Positions 9,753 through 20,867 of a DNA stretch of 64,000 bases are shown one piece after another (the stretch's first letter is position 1; each line of letters begins with the position of its first letter). The position numbers were made by a program, and so were the translations under genes. Source of the stretch: Phaseolus vulgaris (taxonomy: Eukaryota > Streptophyta > Magnoliopsida > Fabales > Fabaceae); assembly GCF_000499845.2 (NCBI RefSeq), contig NC_023753.2:21855932-21919931 (forward strand). The letters run 5' to 3'. Below the pieces are notes generated by a model. The model did not search any database, had not been told where the DNA came from, and saw nothing but the letters and a program-made list of their open reading frames with translations.

Positions 9753-12700
9753 CTTGAAAAACAAAAGGTCTGTGAGTTATGTGACAACCACCCCGCCTCC
9801 TGGTGTGAAGCCCAGATCGACGGTAATAGAAGAGACCGCCGGAAGAGACGTGGAGATGGTGGATGCTGAGCTGAAGGAGGGGAACGCCGGTCTGGAAGAA
9901 GAGGAGGCAAGGAATCGCCCTGAGGAAGCGAGGGAGCTGGGAATCGCCAGGGCGGTGATCGCCAGAGAAACCAGGCCAAAACCTGTCGAGCAGTGGCTCG
10001 AGAGAGAGATCGGGGGAAAGATCTTCAAGCTAGGAAGATCCTTGGAGGTCGAGCTCCAGGACCAGATCACCAAGGTGATAGAACGGCATCTGGATGCATT
10101 TGCATGGTCCGCTTCGGACATGCCCGGGATCGACCCCGACTTCTTGTGCCATCATTTGGCGATGGACAACTTGGTGAGACCAGTACGGCAGAGAAGAAGG
10201 AAGTTCAACGAGGAGAGGAGGCAGGCGATTAGAGACGAAACACAGAAACTCCTCGCTGCAGGCCATATCAGGGAGGTGCAGTACCCTGATTGGCTGGCCA
10301 ATGTCGTGCTGGTGAAGAAGAGTAATGGGAAATGGCGCATGTGCGTCGATTTCACCGATCTGAATAAGGCTTGTCCAAAGGACTCATATCCTTTACCAAG
10401 CATAGACGCCCTGGTGGACAGTGCTGCAGGGTGTAAGTTGCTGAGCTTTCTGGATGCCTTCTCGGGGTACAACCAGATAAAGATGCACCCCATGGATGAA
10501 GAGAAGACTGCCTTCATGACCGAGAGATCATGCTACTGCTACAAGGTGATGGCTTTTGGGCTGAAGAATGCGGGGGCCACGTACCAGAGGTTGATGGATT
10601 GAGTACTTGCACCGATGCTGGGAAGGAATGTGCAAGCGTACGTGGATGACATGGTCATGACCTCGCCAGAGAAAAGCAAGCACGTTGCGGACTTGGAGGA
10701 GTTGTTCATGACGATCGCCAAGTTGAGGTTGAAGCTGAATCCAGAGAAATGCATATTTGGCGTGGAGGCTGGAAAGTTCCTGGGATTTCTCCTAACTGAA
10801 AGAGGAATAGAGGCCAACCCGGATAAGTGTGCCGCCATCTTGGCGATGAGGAGCCCAGCCACTGTGAAGGAAGTACAACAGCTTACAGGTCGGATGGCCG
10901 CCCTGTCTCGCTTCGTGTCAGCTAGCGGAGAGAAGGGCCATCCCTATTTTCAGTGCTTAAGGCGGAATAACAAGTTTGCCTGGACGAAGGAGTGTGAGGA
11001 AGCCTTCGTCAAGCTGAAGGAGTATCTGGCGAGCCCGCCGGTTTTGTGCAAACCGCTGGTGGGAACCCCTCTCAGGTTGTATTTTGTTGTAATTGAGAGG
11101 GCGGTGAGTGCGGTGCTCGCCCAGGACCAAGATCAGGCTCAGAAGCCTATTTATTTTGTTAGTAAGGTACTGCAGGGCCCCGAAACGAGGTATCAGGCCC
11201 TGGAGAAGGCTGCGCTGGCTGTGGTATTTTCGGCGAGGAGGTTGCGCCACTACTTCCATAGCTTCACGATACTGGTGATGACCGACTTGCCCATCCAGAA
11301 GGTCTTGAAGAAGCCTGACGTTGCTGGGAGGATGGTGAAGTGGGCGGTGGAGCTGTCGGAGTTTGATATTAAGTATGAGCCCCGAGGCCCGATCAAGGGA
11401 CAGATCTTCGCAAATTTCGTGGTCGAGCTCTCTTCTGAAGCGACACGAGTTGAAGGGGACGACTTCCGTTGGGTACTCTCAGTGGATGGATCGTCGAACC
11501 AGCAGGGTAGCGGTGCTGGAGTCATCTTGGAGGGACCCAACGGCGTGCTGATCGAACAATCCTTGAGGTTTGCCTTCAAGGCCAGCAATAATCAAGCAGA
11601 ATATGAGGCGCTGATCGCCGGTATCCTGCTGGCTAAGGAGATGGGAGCTAGGGTGTTGATGGCAAAGAGTGACTCGTTGCTGGTCACGGGGCAAGTAACA
11701 GGCGAGTTCCAGGCTAAAGATCCACAAATGGCGGCTTACCTGGAGTATGTACAGGAGTTGAAGAGTTCCTTTGCCTCCTTTGAAGTGGTGCATGTGCCCA
11801 GAGAGCAGAATGCCCGAGCTGACTTGCTAGCTAAGCTCGCCAGTTCAGGCAAGGGGGGTAGGCAGAGGACGGTGATTCAAGAAACTCTGAAGACGCCGAG
11901 AGCATTTGTAGCAGATCACCTGGTTCTTCAGATAAGCAAGTCGACGGAGAAAGCGGCGAGAAGTCATAAGTCCCTGACTCAAGAGACTTTGAGGTCGCCA
12001 AGAATAAGAGCATGTCGGGGGGAGAAGGTGAACATGACGCAGGTCTGCGCTACGCATGAGCCAGACACCTGGGTAACACAGTACAAGCGATGCCTGGCGG
12101 ATGGCCTTCTCCCGCTGGATCCGACGGAGGCTAGGAAGGTAAAGAAGAATTCTAGCAAGTTCACAATGATTGATGGCGATCTGTACAGGTTTGGGTTCAC
12201 TCACCCACTCCTAGAATGTGTGCATGGCGAGAAATGTACGAGAATTATGGCAGAGCTCCATGAAGGGATATGCGGAAGCCACGTCGGGGGTCGAGCTCTG
12301 GCCGCAAGGACCCTCCGGGCAGGTTACTACTGGCCAACAATGAGAGAAGATTGCAAGAGGTATGCGCAGTGCTGCAAGCAATGCCAACAGCACGCCGATT
12401 GGCACAAGGCGCCTCCCGAGGAGTTGAAGTCGATTTACAGCCCTTGGCCGTTTCATACATGGGGAATCGACATCCTGGGACCATTCCCGCTGGCGATCAG
12501 GCAGATGAAGTACTTGGTGGTGGCGATTGAGTATTTCACCAAGTGGATCGAAGCAGAACCAGTGGCCCAGATCACCGCACACAAGATCGAAGGTTTCGTG
12601 TGGAAGAACATTGTGTGCCGGTTTGGTGTGCCCAAGCGCCTGGTGTCGGACAATGGGACTCAGTTTGCAAGTCACCTGTTGAAGAAGCTGTGCGAAGGGG

Positions 12701-13296
12701 TGGGAATTCAACAAGTGTTTGCATCCGTCGAGCACCCTCAGACGAATGGCCAAGTAGAGTCAGCCAATCGGGTGTTGCTGAGAGGGTTGAAGAGAAGGCT
12801 AGAGAAAGCCAAGGGAAGCTGGGCTGAGGAGGTACCCCGTATAGTTTGGGCGTACCACACCACCGAGCAGTCAGGAACCCATGAGACCCCGTTCAGCTTG
12901 GTCTATGGGTGCGACGCAATGATTCCAGTGGACATCCAGGAGAGCTCGCCGAGATTCCAGAACTTCGTGGAGGAAGACTCGAATGAAGAGAGAAGGTTGA
13001 ACCTGGATCTGCTGGATGAGGTCAGGGAAGAGGCGAGATTAAAAGCTGAGGCGGTGAAGAGAAGGATTGAACGAAGATATAACTCGAAGGTGATGCCGAG
13101 ACAGTTCAGAGAAGGCGACCTGGTGATGAGGAAAGCCCACCAGTACGAGATGGAGAATAAGCTGTCGCCTAAGTGGACGGGACCGTTTAGAATAACCGAG
13201 GCGCTCGGGAACGGCGCCTACCGCTTAGAGACATTGGAAGGAGGGGCGATTCCTCGCACCTGGAACGCCACGCACCTCAAGTTATATTACAGTTAA
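9753..13296 (+). pseudogene. Element B pol: RT, RNase H, archaeal-type RNase H, integrase
   Basis: Domains in order are RT (about 10170-10830, FLDAFSGYNQI, catalytic YVDD at 10639-10650), RNase H (about 11060-11270), a second RNase H of archaeal type (from about 11475, SVDGSSNQQGSGAG, with NNQAEYEAL) and integrase (about 12240-12960: HHCC, then D of WGIDILGP, D of VSDNGTQF, E of GQVESAN). The double RNase H is characteristic of the Tat lineage. One stop, TGA at 10600-10602, replaces an Arg codon present in G (CGA), consistent with CpG deamination. The rest is open to the stop at 13294-13296. The protein closely matches G and E. Confidence 0.92.
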
Positions 13297-13539
13297 GAAC
13301 GTTGTAAGTAAAGACAAACACGAAGTTATATTACAATGTCTCTGTTAAAACAGTTTGAAGGGGGCACTCTTTTTTCCCTAAGGAGGGTTTTTAATGAGGC
13401 CACCCAATAATGAAGAGTTTTCGAAGCTTAAAGTTGTTTTAGATTGCATGCCTACTGTTTTCCAAAGTTTTGAAGAAAAGACCTTGTCACTTATATGTGA
13501 TTTAAGGCAAGTTAAAGATATAATGCATGCTTTCTAAAA
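13297..13539 (+). other. Post-pol conserved box in element B
   Basis: A block at about 13350-13412, TTTGAAGGGGGCACTC followed by CCCTAAGGAGGG and ACCCAATAA, is conserved in reverse complement just beyond pol in E (about 46810-46875) and G (about 58637-58700). The purine run GAAGGGGG could be a second polypurine tract, and CCCTAAGGAGGG is partly palindromic. The remainder shows no gene. Confidence 0.5.
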
Positions 13540-14085
13540 AGTTTCTAAGTCCTCATCGTCTTTCGGCGATCGAAGGCACCAGTTAAAGTTAAAGTCCTCA
13601 TCGTCTTTCGGCGATCGGAGGCACCAGTTAAAAGACCTCAACGCCCTCGCGCATCTCGAGGCGAGATAAATACCTCCTCTTCGTCGAGCGAGTGCAGGCG
13701 AGGAAGAGCGAAAAGTCCTCAGTGTTTCTGGGGGAGAGGAGATGTAACCCCTGGGGCAATGTAGAGGCACCAGCGAAAAGTCCTCAGTGTTTCTGGGGGA
13801 GAGGAGATGTAACCCCTGGGGCAATGTAGAGGCACCAGCGAAAAGTCCTCAGTGTTTCTGGGGGAGAGGAGATGTAACCCCTGGGGCAATGTAGAGGCAC
13901 GAGTTAAAGACCTTCTCGCCTATGAGCGAGTTCAGGCGAGTTAAAGACCTTCTCGCCTATGAGCGAGTTCAGGCGAGTTAAAGACCTTCTCGCCTATGAG
14001 CGAGTTCAGGCGAGTTAAAGACCTTCTCGCCTACGAGTGAGTTCAGGCAAGATAAAATCCTTCTCGTCTCGAACGAGTTCAGGTA
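13540..14085 (+). repeat. Tandem repeats between pol and antisense gene (B)
   Basis: There are three repeat types in succession: two copies of about 43 bp (AGTCCTCATCGTCTTTCGG type, 13549-13634), three copies of 65 bp starting at 13711, 13776 and 13841, and four or more copies of 37 bp starting at 13901, 13938, 13975 and 14012. The 37-bp unit contains CTCGCC and GGCGAG in inverted order, so each copy can form a hairpin. Related repeats occupy the same place in E and G. Variable 3' tandem repeats are known for Tat/Ogre elements. Confidence 0.9.
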
Positions 14086-14680
14086 TGGTGTAAAGGGCGG
14101 AAGAAGTTTGTTAGGTGACTAAGGCAGGTTCGAAGAGAACGCCTAGCCACCCGGTCTCTTGTTCTGAAGATCAGGGAGGTAGAGAAGGATCCGAAAGGCG
14201 CCTCTACCCCCAGATGAAGAAACAATGGCCAAGTTATGAAGCCAGGAAGAAGCTGATATCGCTAAGAGTCTTTGGCGACCAAGAAAAATTCAAGCAACGG
14301 CAAGAAAGTCAAAGACCCGTTTTAATGAAGCAGATCGGGTGAGCGGTGTCTTAAGCCATTAATTGAGTTGAAGTTCGATTTTACGCCAAGGTTCATTACC
14401 TTGAAGTTACGAGTTGTTAGAGTGTTTGTTCGAAGATCGGTGGCTCGAAGCAGTTAAGTACACGATTGCGCTTACGAAATTACTAAGTTATTTCTTTGAA
14501 GTAAATCGTGCAAGGAAAGATAAAGCAGACAAAGAAGTCACAAGAAGAAACGCAAAGACCTTGTCATAAAGTGAACATCAGTTTAAGGTACATGTACAGA
14601 AAAATCAGAAAAATAGAAAGTTTATTACAAGCAGATTGGGTAAGGGAGAAAGCATAAAGGTAGTGGATGGAGGGAATCAA
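14086..14680. other. Element B spacer, 3' side of antisense gene
   Basis: About 600 bp lies between the tandem repeats and the stop of the antisense gene. It matches the equivalent spacers of E and G but has no supported ORF. It is presumably the 3' untranslated region of the antisense transcript. Confidence 0.5.
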
Positions 14681-16650
14681 TTAGTCTTCAGCAGGAATAA
14701 CCTTCCCATCCACCACCTCGTTGTTAAGGGACACCATGGTAAGATCTAAATCGGGATACAAGCAGGCGAACTGTTCCCGGGCGGCCTCGAATCCAGCAGC
14801 AAGAATCTGGGCAGAGCTCAGCTCAAGATCTTCGATTTGTTTCTTCAGCCCCTCATTCTGCTGCTTCAGCTCTTCAACTTGCTTCTTAAGTTCTTCAACT
14901 GCTTCTTGAGCTTGAAGAAGGTCTTCAGCAACCTTCTTGGATTCTTCCTGCACCTGGGCCAGCTCAGCGGTGATCTTCCCGTTTTCTTTGTTGGCTTCAG
15001 CGAGCTTAGCCATGGTGTCATCTCTCTCCTTTTCCACCTTCCCCAGGAAGACCTCCCGATCGGCTGACCTTTGTTCGAGCTTCTTCACCTTGGCGGCGTC
15101 AGCTTTGATTAACGTCTCCAGGTCAGCCACTTTGACGCGATAAGGCACCAGCTTGCTCTCCAGCTCAATCTTCTCTTGAGCCAAAAGCTGCACCTTATGG
15201 CGTAGATCGGTGGCCTCCTTGCGCGCCACCCGGAGCTCGGTGCTCATGGCATCTTCTACTCGGGAGTGTTCAATCTCGGCGAGTGTAAGATTGCAGGATA
15301 ACCTCTCCGCCTCAATCCTTACGGTGTTGTTCTCAGTTCGGAGTGCGAAGAGGTCATCCTGGAGCTTCCTGGTAAAACTCTCCACAGCTTTAGAGATGAT
15401 GGAGGGGAAGTCCTCCGCCATCATCTTCAGTTTGGCCGAAAAAGGCTCCCACATCCTCTTGACCTCAAGAGAGAGGTTTGCTTGTGGAGGCACCGGGTGG
15501 GCTTGTTGTTGGTTTTCGCCGCCACCTTCTTGAGTTGGTTGCTCAGCGGGTGCTTCTTGGCGTGGTGGCGACGTCGGGGATTCAGTAATGAGAATTGGAG
15601 AGTGGTGAGCGCCCTCATCCCCGACTGGTGCAGCGTTTGCGGTTGAGGCGTTTGAAGGAGGACCCCCTCCAGCTGATACATAAGGCGTGGAGGCGCTCGG
15701 GGGGTTCTCTATGAAGTTTGGCTCGGGGGCCTCAACCACAGGAGGCGCAGACGCCAATGGAATTGCTTGGACTGGCGAGGCAGGAGTTGGTGGAGGAAGC
15801 AATGTTGGAGGTGGAGCTGGTGTGGATGGCGGTGTTGATGTAGGAAGTGGAGGTGGAGTTGATGGTGAAGAAGGCGCCACCCTCTTCCTCTTAGTGACGA
15901 GGCCATCTTCAGTCGCCTCGTCGTCTTCTTCCTCTTCCTCATGAACCACTTGAGGGGTTTTCCTCTTTGGTTTCCTGAGGATAAGTTTCTTGCGCTGGTT
16001 GGCGGGCTGGACATCGGGAGGAGTTGGGCCTTTGGGTGGCGATCTGCCCTGTGCGGCGGCAATCTCCACCGCCGAGTTTGGCACGGTTTGGGAACCCGAT
16101 GCCAACCCGTGGGCTCGTGCGAGTGCCCTCAGTTCAGCAAGTTTTCCTTGGCCCAACATACGATCTGCATAATGCAAAGGTGCATGGGTTAGTTCAGAGA
16201 AAAAGGCAAAAACATAAGGCAGTATGCAGCAAAAGCAGATAAGTGGTGCAGAAAATAAAACCAAAGTCTTGTGCACGACGCGCAAGACGCCCAGAAACAG
16301 TTAACAGAGGTAATGTCAGAATAAAGACTTAGACGTTGAGGTGAGTTCTAACCTATGCGAATTTCGAGTTGGTCCTCGAAGAACTCGAAGCAGATGAGCG
16401 TGGTGGTGAGGAAGGTAATGTTGGCGTCTGCCACACTCTTCCAGAAGAAGCATAGGTCCCTGTCCAAAGCACCCATGCTATCAGGACTCCTTGGCCTCCT
16501 GAAGCTGCCTTTGGACTCTTTGTTCCCCTTGTTTACCCAATACAAGGGGAAACCGTCGAGCAGAGAAGCGTCCTTGTCATTGGGGCGCACCTGGACGAAC
16601 TTGCCCTTCCAGTCTTTGTAGGATTGCTGGAATATAGAGAGGATCGACCT
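14681..16650 (-). pseudogene. Antisense gene of element B, 5' end truncated
   Basis: Exon 2 is 16164 down to 14681 (1484 bp, the same length as in E). The exon 1 remnant is about 16650 down to 16353. The intron 16352-16165 has GT at the ATAG/GTTAG donor and a TTATGCAG acceptor, and the frame is kept across it. Exon 1 retains the end of the Transposase_28-like domain (FQQSYKDWKGKF, GFPLYWV). Exon 2 encodes an acidic patch (HEEEEEDDE), a basic stretch (TKRKRVAPSS), a proline-rich region, a long coiled coil and the conserved end FEAAREQFACLYPDLDL. The upstream part was removed at about 16650, where an inverted C-type LTR begins. The surviving coding sequence has no stop. Confidence 0.85.
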
Positions 16651-17207
16651 CTCAATATTGGAGTGAGCATTGGAGAGCTTTTGAGCCTTCTTCTCTAGTC
16701 TTATCTTGAAGGACCATGGTTTTCTCAAGTGGCGGCTTGCACACTCATCTAGGAGCATTCATACTTCTAGTGGCGTGATCATCCAACCATTCTTCCATCT
16801 TCATGAGCATTCTCTTCTCCTTCCTTTCTTCTCTTGTTAATTTCCTTGTCTTAGCTTGTTTTCTAGTTGTTTTGATTCGGCAATTTCAGCTTGTTTTGTG
16901 TAGCTATGGTTCATTTGTGTTCTTGGCTGTTTTTCATCTTTTCTTCTTCAATTCCAGCAATTTGATTCGGTTCCTTACTGTTTTATGTTGTTAATTGGTG
17001 TTTTTGCCTTTCCTCCATCTCTTTTGGTTCAATTTGACAATATGTGGAACATCCAAATGAGTTTGGGATTTGGTACTAGTTTTTTGGTGAGTTCTTGTCT
17101 TAGAACAATGATCCAACTCTAAGAAAAGTGCCTCAATAATGTCTAGCTCAAGGTGATTCCTAAGAATGTCAAGAATCATTCTCTATATGGCTAGTGGAAT
17201 CACATCA
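16651..17207 (+). mobile_element. C-type LTR fragment, inverted relative to C
   Basis: The reverse complement aligns with 884 to about 1400 of the C 3' LTR, starting at the same terminal GATGTGATTCC and sharing the segment ATGCTCATGAAGATGGA. Its end GGAATCACATCA is intact at 17207. Homology stops near 16651 inside the antisense gene of B, so it is truncated at that side. It is followed by TGTTG, the same 5 bp that precedes 884. It is either an independent insertion in the opposite orientation or one end of a rearranged unit. Confidence 0.8.
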
Positions 17208-18111
17208 TGTTGTTTTGTCGAATCAACCGGTTATTTTACTCTTAGGAGCTTTTGAAAAGGTTGAAAACTGTTTAAGTTTGGTTGACTTAACTACCAAACG
17301 AAACAATTGGTTGTTTCGTGGTTTCAACCGATTATTTCTTTGAAAATTCTAACAGAATTCTGTTTTGGTGGTTGAATGTGCTTTAAATGATTTCCAACTG
17401 AATACGCTCCTTCATTAAATGCTTTGACCAATCTTTGGAAAATATAAATAGTTTGTTTATGTTTTGAAACAAAAAAAAAAAGAAACAAATTTGAGTTTTT
17501 CAGTTGTGAAAGAGTTGATTCAAGATTTGAACATTCACATCAAAGCTTTGGGTTTTCTAAGAGAGTGGAATAAGATTGCATTAGTATTGATTTCAGATTG
17601 TTCTGTAAACAAGTGTAATCTTTTCTCAACCTTCTGTATTTCTGGTGTTGTCTGCCAAGGAGTGGTGTGTGCTCTCGAGGTGGTCAAGATCAATACTCTT
17701 GGTGTGTGATTTGCCAAAGTGAGTGTGTTTCTTGAAGGGTCCAAGGTCACTGCTTTGGTGGATTGTGTGTTGTAATCTGGTTTGATTTCTTAGTGGAGTA
17801 CCTAGTGGTTTTCTGAGGACTGGATGTAGCTCTTGATCTAAGAGTGAACCAGTATAAACTGTTGGTGTATCTTTCTCTTACCCTTAAACTCATTTAAATT
17901 TTGTTTTTAGTTTAATTGGTATAAACAACCGATTGTTTCGCAGAAACAACCGATTGTTTTTCTGTTGCTTTGCTGTTTTATTGCTCTTGTTCTTGGCTAA
18001 CCTGATTTCTGTTATGGATTCATACAAAGGATTTTGTTTAACTCTAAAAGATTTCAAAAATCTCTCTTAAACAATTCACCCCCCTCTCGTCTAAGGCCAT
18101 ATATTCTAACA
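17208..18111 (+). mobile_element. SIRE-type copia LTR X, right part
   Basis: The segment ends ATTCTAACA, then GTAGG and the resumed gag of element A. Its first 450 bp or so repeat 415-883 of the left part; the remainder is unique and completes the LTR. A TATAAATA box is at 17443-17450. Paired copies of the MYB-core near-palindrome lie at about 17213-17240, 17297-17330 and 17926-17962. The interval contains no gene. Confidence 0.8.
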
Positions 18112-18116
18112 GTAGG

Positions 18117-18804
18117 GACAGCCGAGGAAGTCGATTCTCGAAGTATACCCCCTTGACAGTTGAGAGAGAGAGAATTATGGATGAGGCTCTCAGCGCCGAG
18201 GTGATCTCTCCCTCTAGAAAGGCAGTAAGCCCAGAGAATGTTGACCGAGGGAAGCGGTGTTGGTATCATCAGATCAGCGGGCATTCTACCGAAGAATGTC
18301 AAACGCTAAAGGATAAAATTGAAGAACTAATCCAAGTTGGGCACCTGTGTTGGTTTTTCCAGGGAAGCCGAGGTACATGGTACTCCCCCCGCAGAGACGA
18401 GCCCGCAAAGAGAAGACATTCACCTCCAAGGCCACGAGACGACCGACGACACAAGCGACGGTTAAAGAGGGATGACCCTCCACGAAGAGATGATCCCCCA
18501 CAAGAAACTCAGAGGAGGGGGAACCGAGTAGTGATCAACACAATCGCAAGGGGATTTGTCGACGGGGGAAGCTCCAACAACGTCCGAAAGAAGCACCTAT
18601 GAGCGGTGAAGCAAGTGAACGTAGTGTCATTCTGGCTAAGGATGCCACCCATCACCTTCACTGACTATGACTTCAAAGGTGTCGACTACCGGCAGGACGA
18701 TCCTATAGTGATATCGATAGGTTCACCATCAGGAAGACGCTAGTGGATCAGGGAAGTTCAGTAGATATCCTCTACTAGAAGACTTTCAAAGTTATGAGGA
18801 TACC
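18117..18804 (+). pseudogene. Element A gag end and protease start
   Basis: The frame continues from 204. It contains a Tat-type zinc finger (CWYHQISGHSTEEC), an Arg-rich stretch (residue pattern PRPRDDRRHKRR), then VVINTIARGFVDGG, then a TGA at 18600-18602 that replaces Arg. The protease active site LVDQGSSVDILY follows after a small deletion that shifts the frame, and then a TAG replaces Trp. The segment ends at ATACC (18800-18804), the target duplication of the solo LTR inserted next. It is non-functional. Confidence 0.8.
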
Positions 18805-19761
18805 TGATGGAAGAGTGCCTTAATCCTTTGGGGAATTGTTGGTGGAATTTGCGGAAGCTCAATGGATGCTCACAATCAAGGCTCTCCTAGGATATGTGGC
18901 CGCCTTGGAGGTGCAGGTTAGGTATGAAATGTGAGTGGTGAGGCCATCTCACTTTGGTAGAATGAAAGTTTGAAGATCAATTGTCTATCCTAGAGAGGTA
19001 AGTAGTGAGATTGGCACAAAATTGGCAGTAATTCACTATTAGATTAATCTTGCAAAATGAGAGCTAAGCACCTCAATTTATAGGAGAGAGGGCTGAACAT
19101 TTTGGAGCCAAAAGTTTAAAATTCAAAATAAAACTCTCCAATGAGAAGGTGTCATGTGGAGTCATGCTTTCCATGTTTAGCTCACACCTTCCATGCTAAA
19201 TCCTCTCCACTCCTATGTTGCCATGTGGACGTCCATGTGCTCCATGCCAAGGTATTTTCATTCTCCAATATACCCTAGACATTTTAGGGTTACATTGGGC
19301 TCAAAAAAGCCCAATTGTTACCCTAACTAGTCACTTTTAACCCTAACTAATCATATTTTACAATTGGCCCAAATACAAGCCCAAAAACCTATGTTACTTG
19401 GCCCAAACATTTGGTCCAATTACTTTATGCTACTAGGCCCAATACATGGCCCATGAAATCCTAAAAAATTTTATACAATTTATTTAAGCTAAAGCTTGGC
19501 CCACAAATAATGTTGACTAGTAAGTAGAAACTCAGTCTTCTTGTGTTCTTCTGACCAAAGTTCTAGTTTATGTTTTGATGAGTTGGAGGTCTTCTTGGAT
19601 ATGTTTGTACATTCCTTCACCCTAGAGTTGTCCTCTTGATTGGGCCTAAAAAAATAAACAAAAGCCCAATTAGACCCATATTTGCAATTAAATCAATAAA
19701 CAACCTCTAGGTCTTCATCCTCCTTATTATGGGGTTGTGTGTGGCTGGACGGTTTCCATCA
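18805..19761. mobile_element. Solo LTR 1 in element A protease
   Basis: The 957-bp segment starts TGATGGAA and ends TTCCATCA (perfect 8-bp inverted ends). It is flanked by the perfect target duplication ATACC (18800-18804 and 19762-19766). There is no ORF. Removing it with one duplication joins the protease frame of A (MRIP to EAEMVSYDDHVVGF). A TATAAATTG sequence on the - strand suggests that the sense strand is - (weak). The family is not identified beyond a resemblance to gypsy LTRs of the C type. Confidence 0.88.
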
Positions 19762-19820
19762 ATACCCGAGGCCGAAATGGTGTCATATGACGACCATGTG
19801 GTCGGCTTCTCGGGCGAAAG
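19762..19820 (+). pseudogene. Element A protease, middle fragment
   Basis: This short piece encodes EAEMVSYDDHVVGFSGE and is trapped between two solo LTRs. It ends at GAAAG (19816-19820), the target duplication of the second LTR. Upstream and downstream frames are continuous with it. Confidence 0.8.
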
Positions 19821-20867
19821 TGATATGAGTTGGATTGAACATAGACACTTTAAAACTCTTGAATACAACATTATATGAGAAGGATAACAACAGATTAAGG
19901 ATCAAAGTGTGCTTAAAACAAAGGAAACGAAATTAAAACCACAAAACAACAAGCTGAAAACAGAAATGGAATCAAGGAAGCTTAAGGAGTCAGTCATCAA
20001 TGGAGTCATAGCCTTCCAAAATGATGATCCAAACTCAAAAGAGTGCTATCTCCTTGTGATCTTCCATGGAACAAGATACTAAACACAATTGAATTAAAAA
20101 CAGAAAGGTACCGAACAGAAAATGAAGAACAACACAAGGATTACAAAATCAAACGGTGAAAAGGATGAAGAACACTACAAGGAAACTAAACTACTGATTG
20201 GAATTGCAAGAGATGAAAGAATGAACACTTATTGGATGAAGCTTGCTGGATTTGAGAATTTGGAACTGCATCACGCCACTTGGAGTCTTGTTCCAAGATA
20301 AGTGAAAGGTTGCCGCCACTTGAAGCTCTCCATTGGCACACAAGATAAGGCAATGGAAGAAGGAGACAACAAAACTCACAATTTCTCTCTAAACTTGAGT
20401 ATAGTTTCTCTACATCTAATTTCCAAATCTGAAATTTACAAAGGCAAGCACCTTATTTATAGTGTGAGGGTGCTGAAAAATAGGTGAGAAAATTCAAATA
20501 AAACTTATTTGAAATTCCCACAAAAAACAAGTCACATGGGAGGTGTGACCCTTTTTCTACTATGACACCTCCTAAAAACTATACCTACACCTACTCCCCT
20601 AAGTCACATGGATAATGTGACTTTATTTTACATATTCACACTCCTTTATTTAATAACCACACCTCCTATAACTATACAAAAGTAATTCCAATGATGCTCT
20701 TTTATTTAATGCTTGGCCTTGCCCCTCATGGTGTGGGCTTTCTTGGGCTTGGCCTTCTTGGGCTTTGGGCTTGGGCCTCATCTTTTGCAAAGACTAATAA
20801 GAATAACTTTAAATGCTTTGGCCCTTGTCCATTTCTTCTATTGATAACATCATTTGGATTCTCATCA
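19821..20867 (-). mobile_element. Solo LTR 2 in element A protease
   Basis: The 1047-bp segment starts TGATATGAG and ends TTCTCATCA, with perfect target duplications GAAAG (19816-19820 and 20868-20872). Parts of the sequence (GCCGCCACTTGA, CAAGATAAG, TTTATAG followed by GGTGCTGAAAAA) resemble the C LTR in the same order, so it is a diverged member of that gypsy group with its sense on the - strand. A TATAAATAAGG on the - strand is at 20453-20463. Confidence 0.88.

Noticed and set aside
13534..13824. 96-codon - strand frame over the repeats of B, and a similar one at 46310-46630
   Set aside because: The translations are periodic copies of the tandem repeat unit with no independent conservation; they arise because the unit length is open in one frame.
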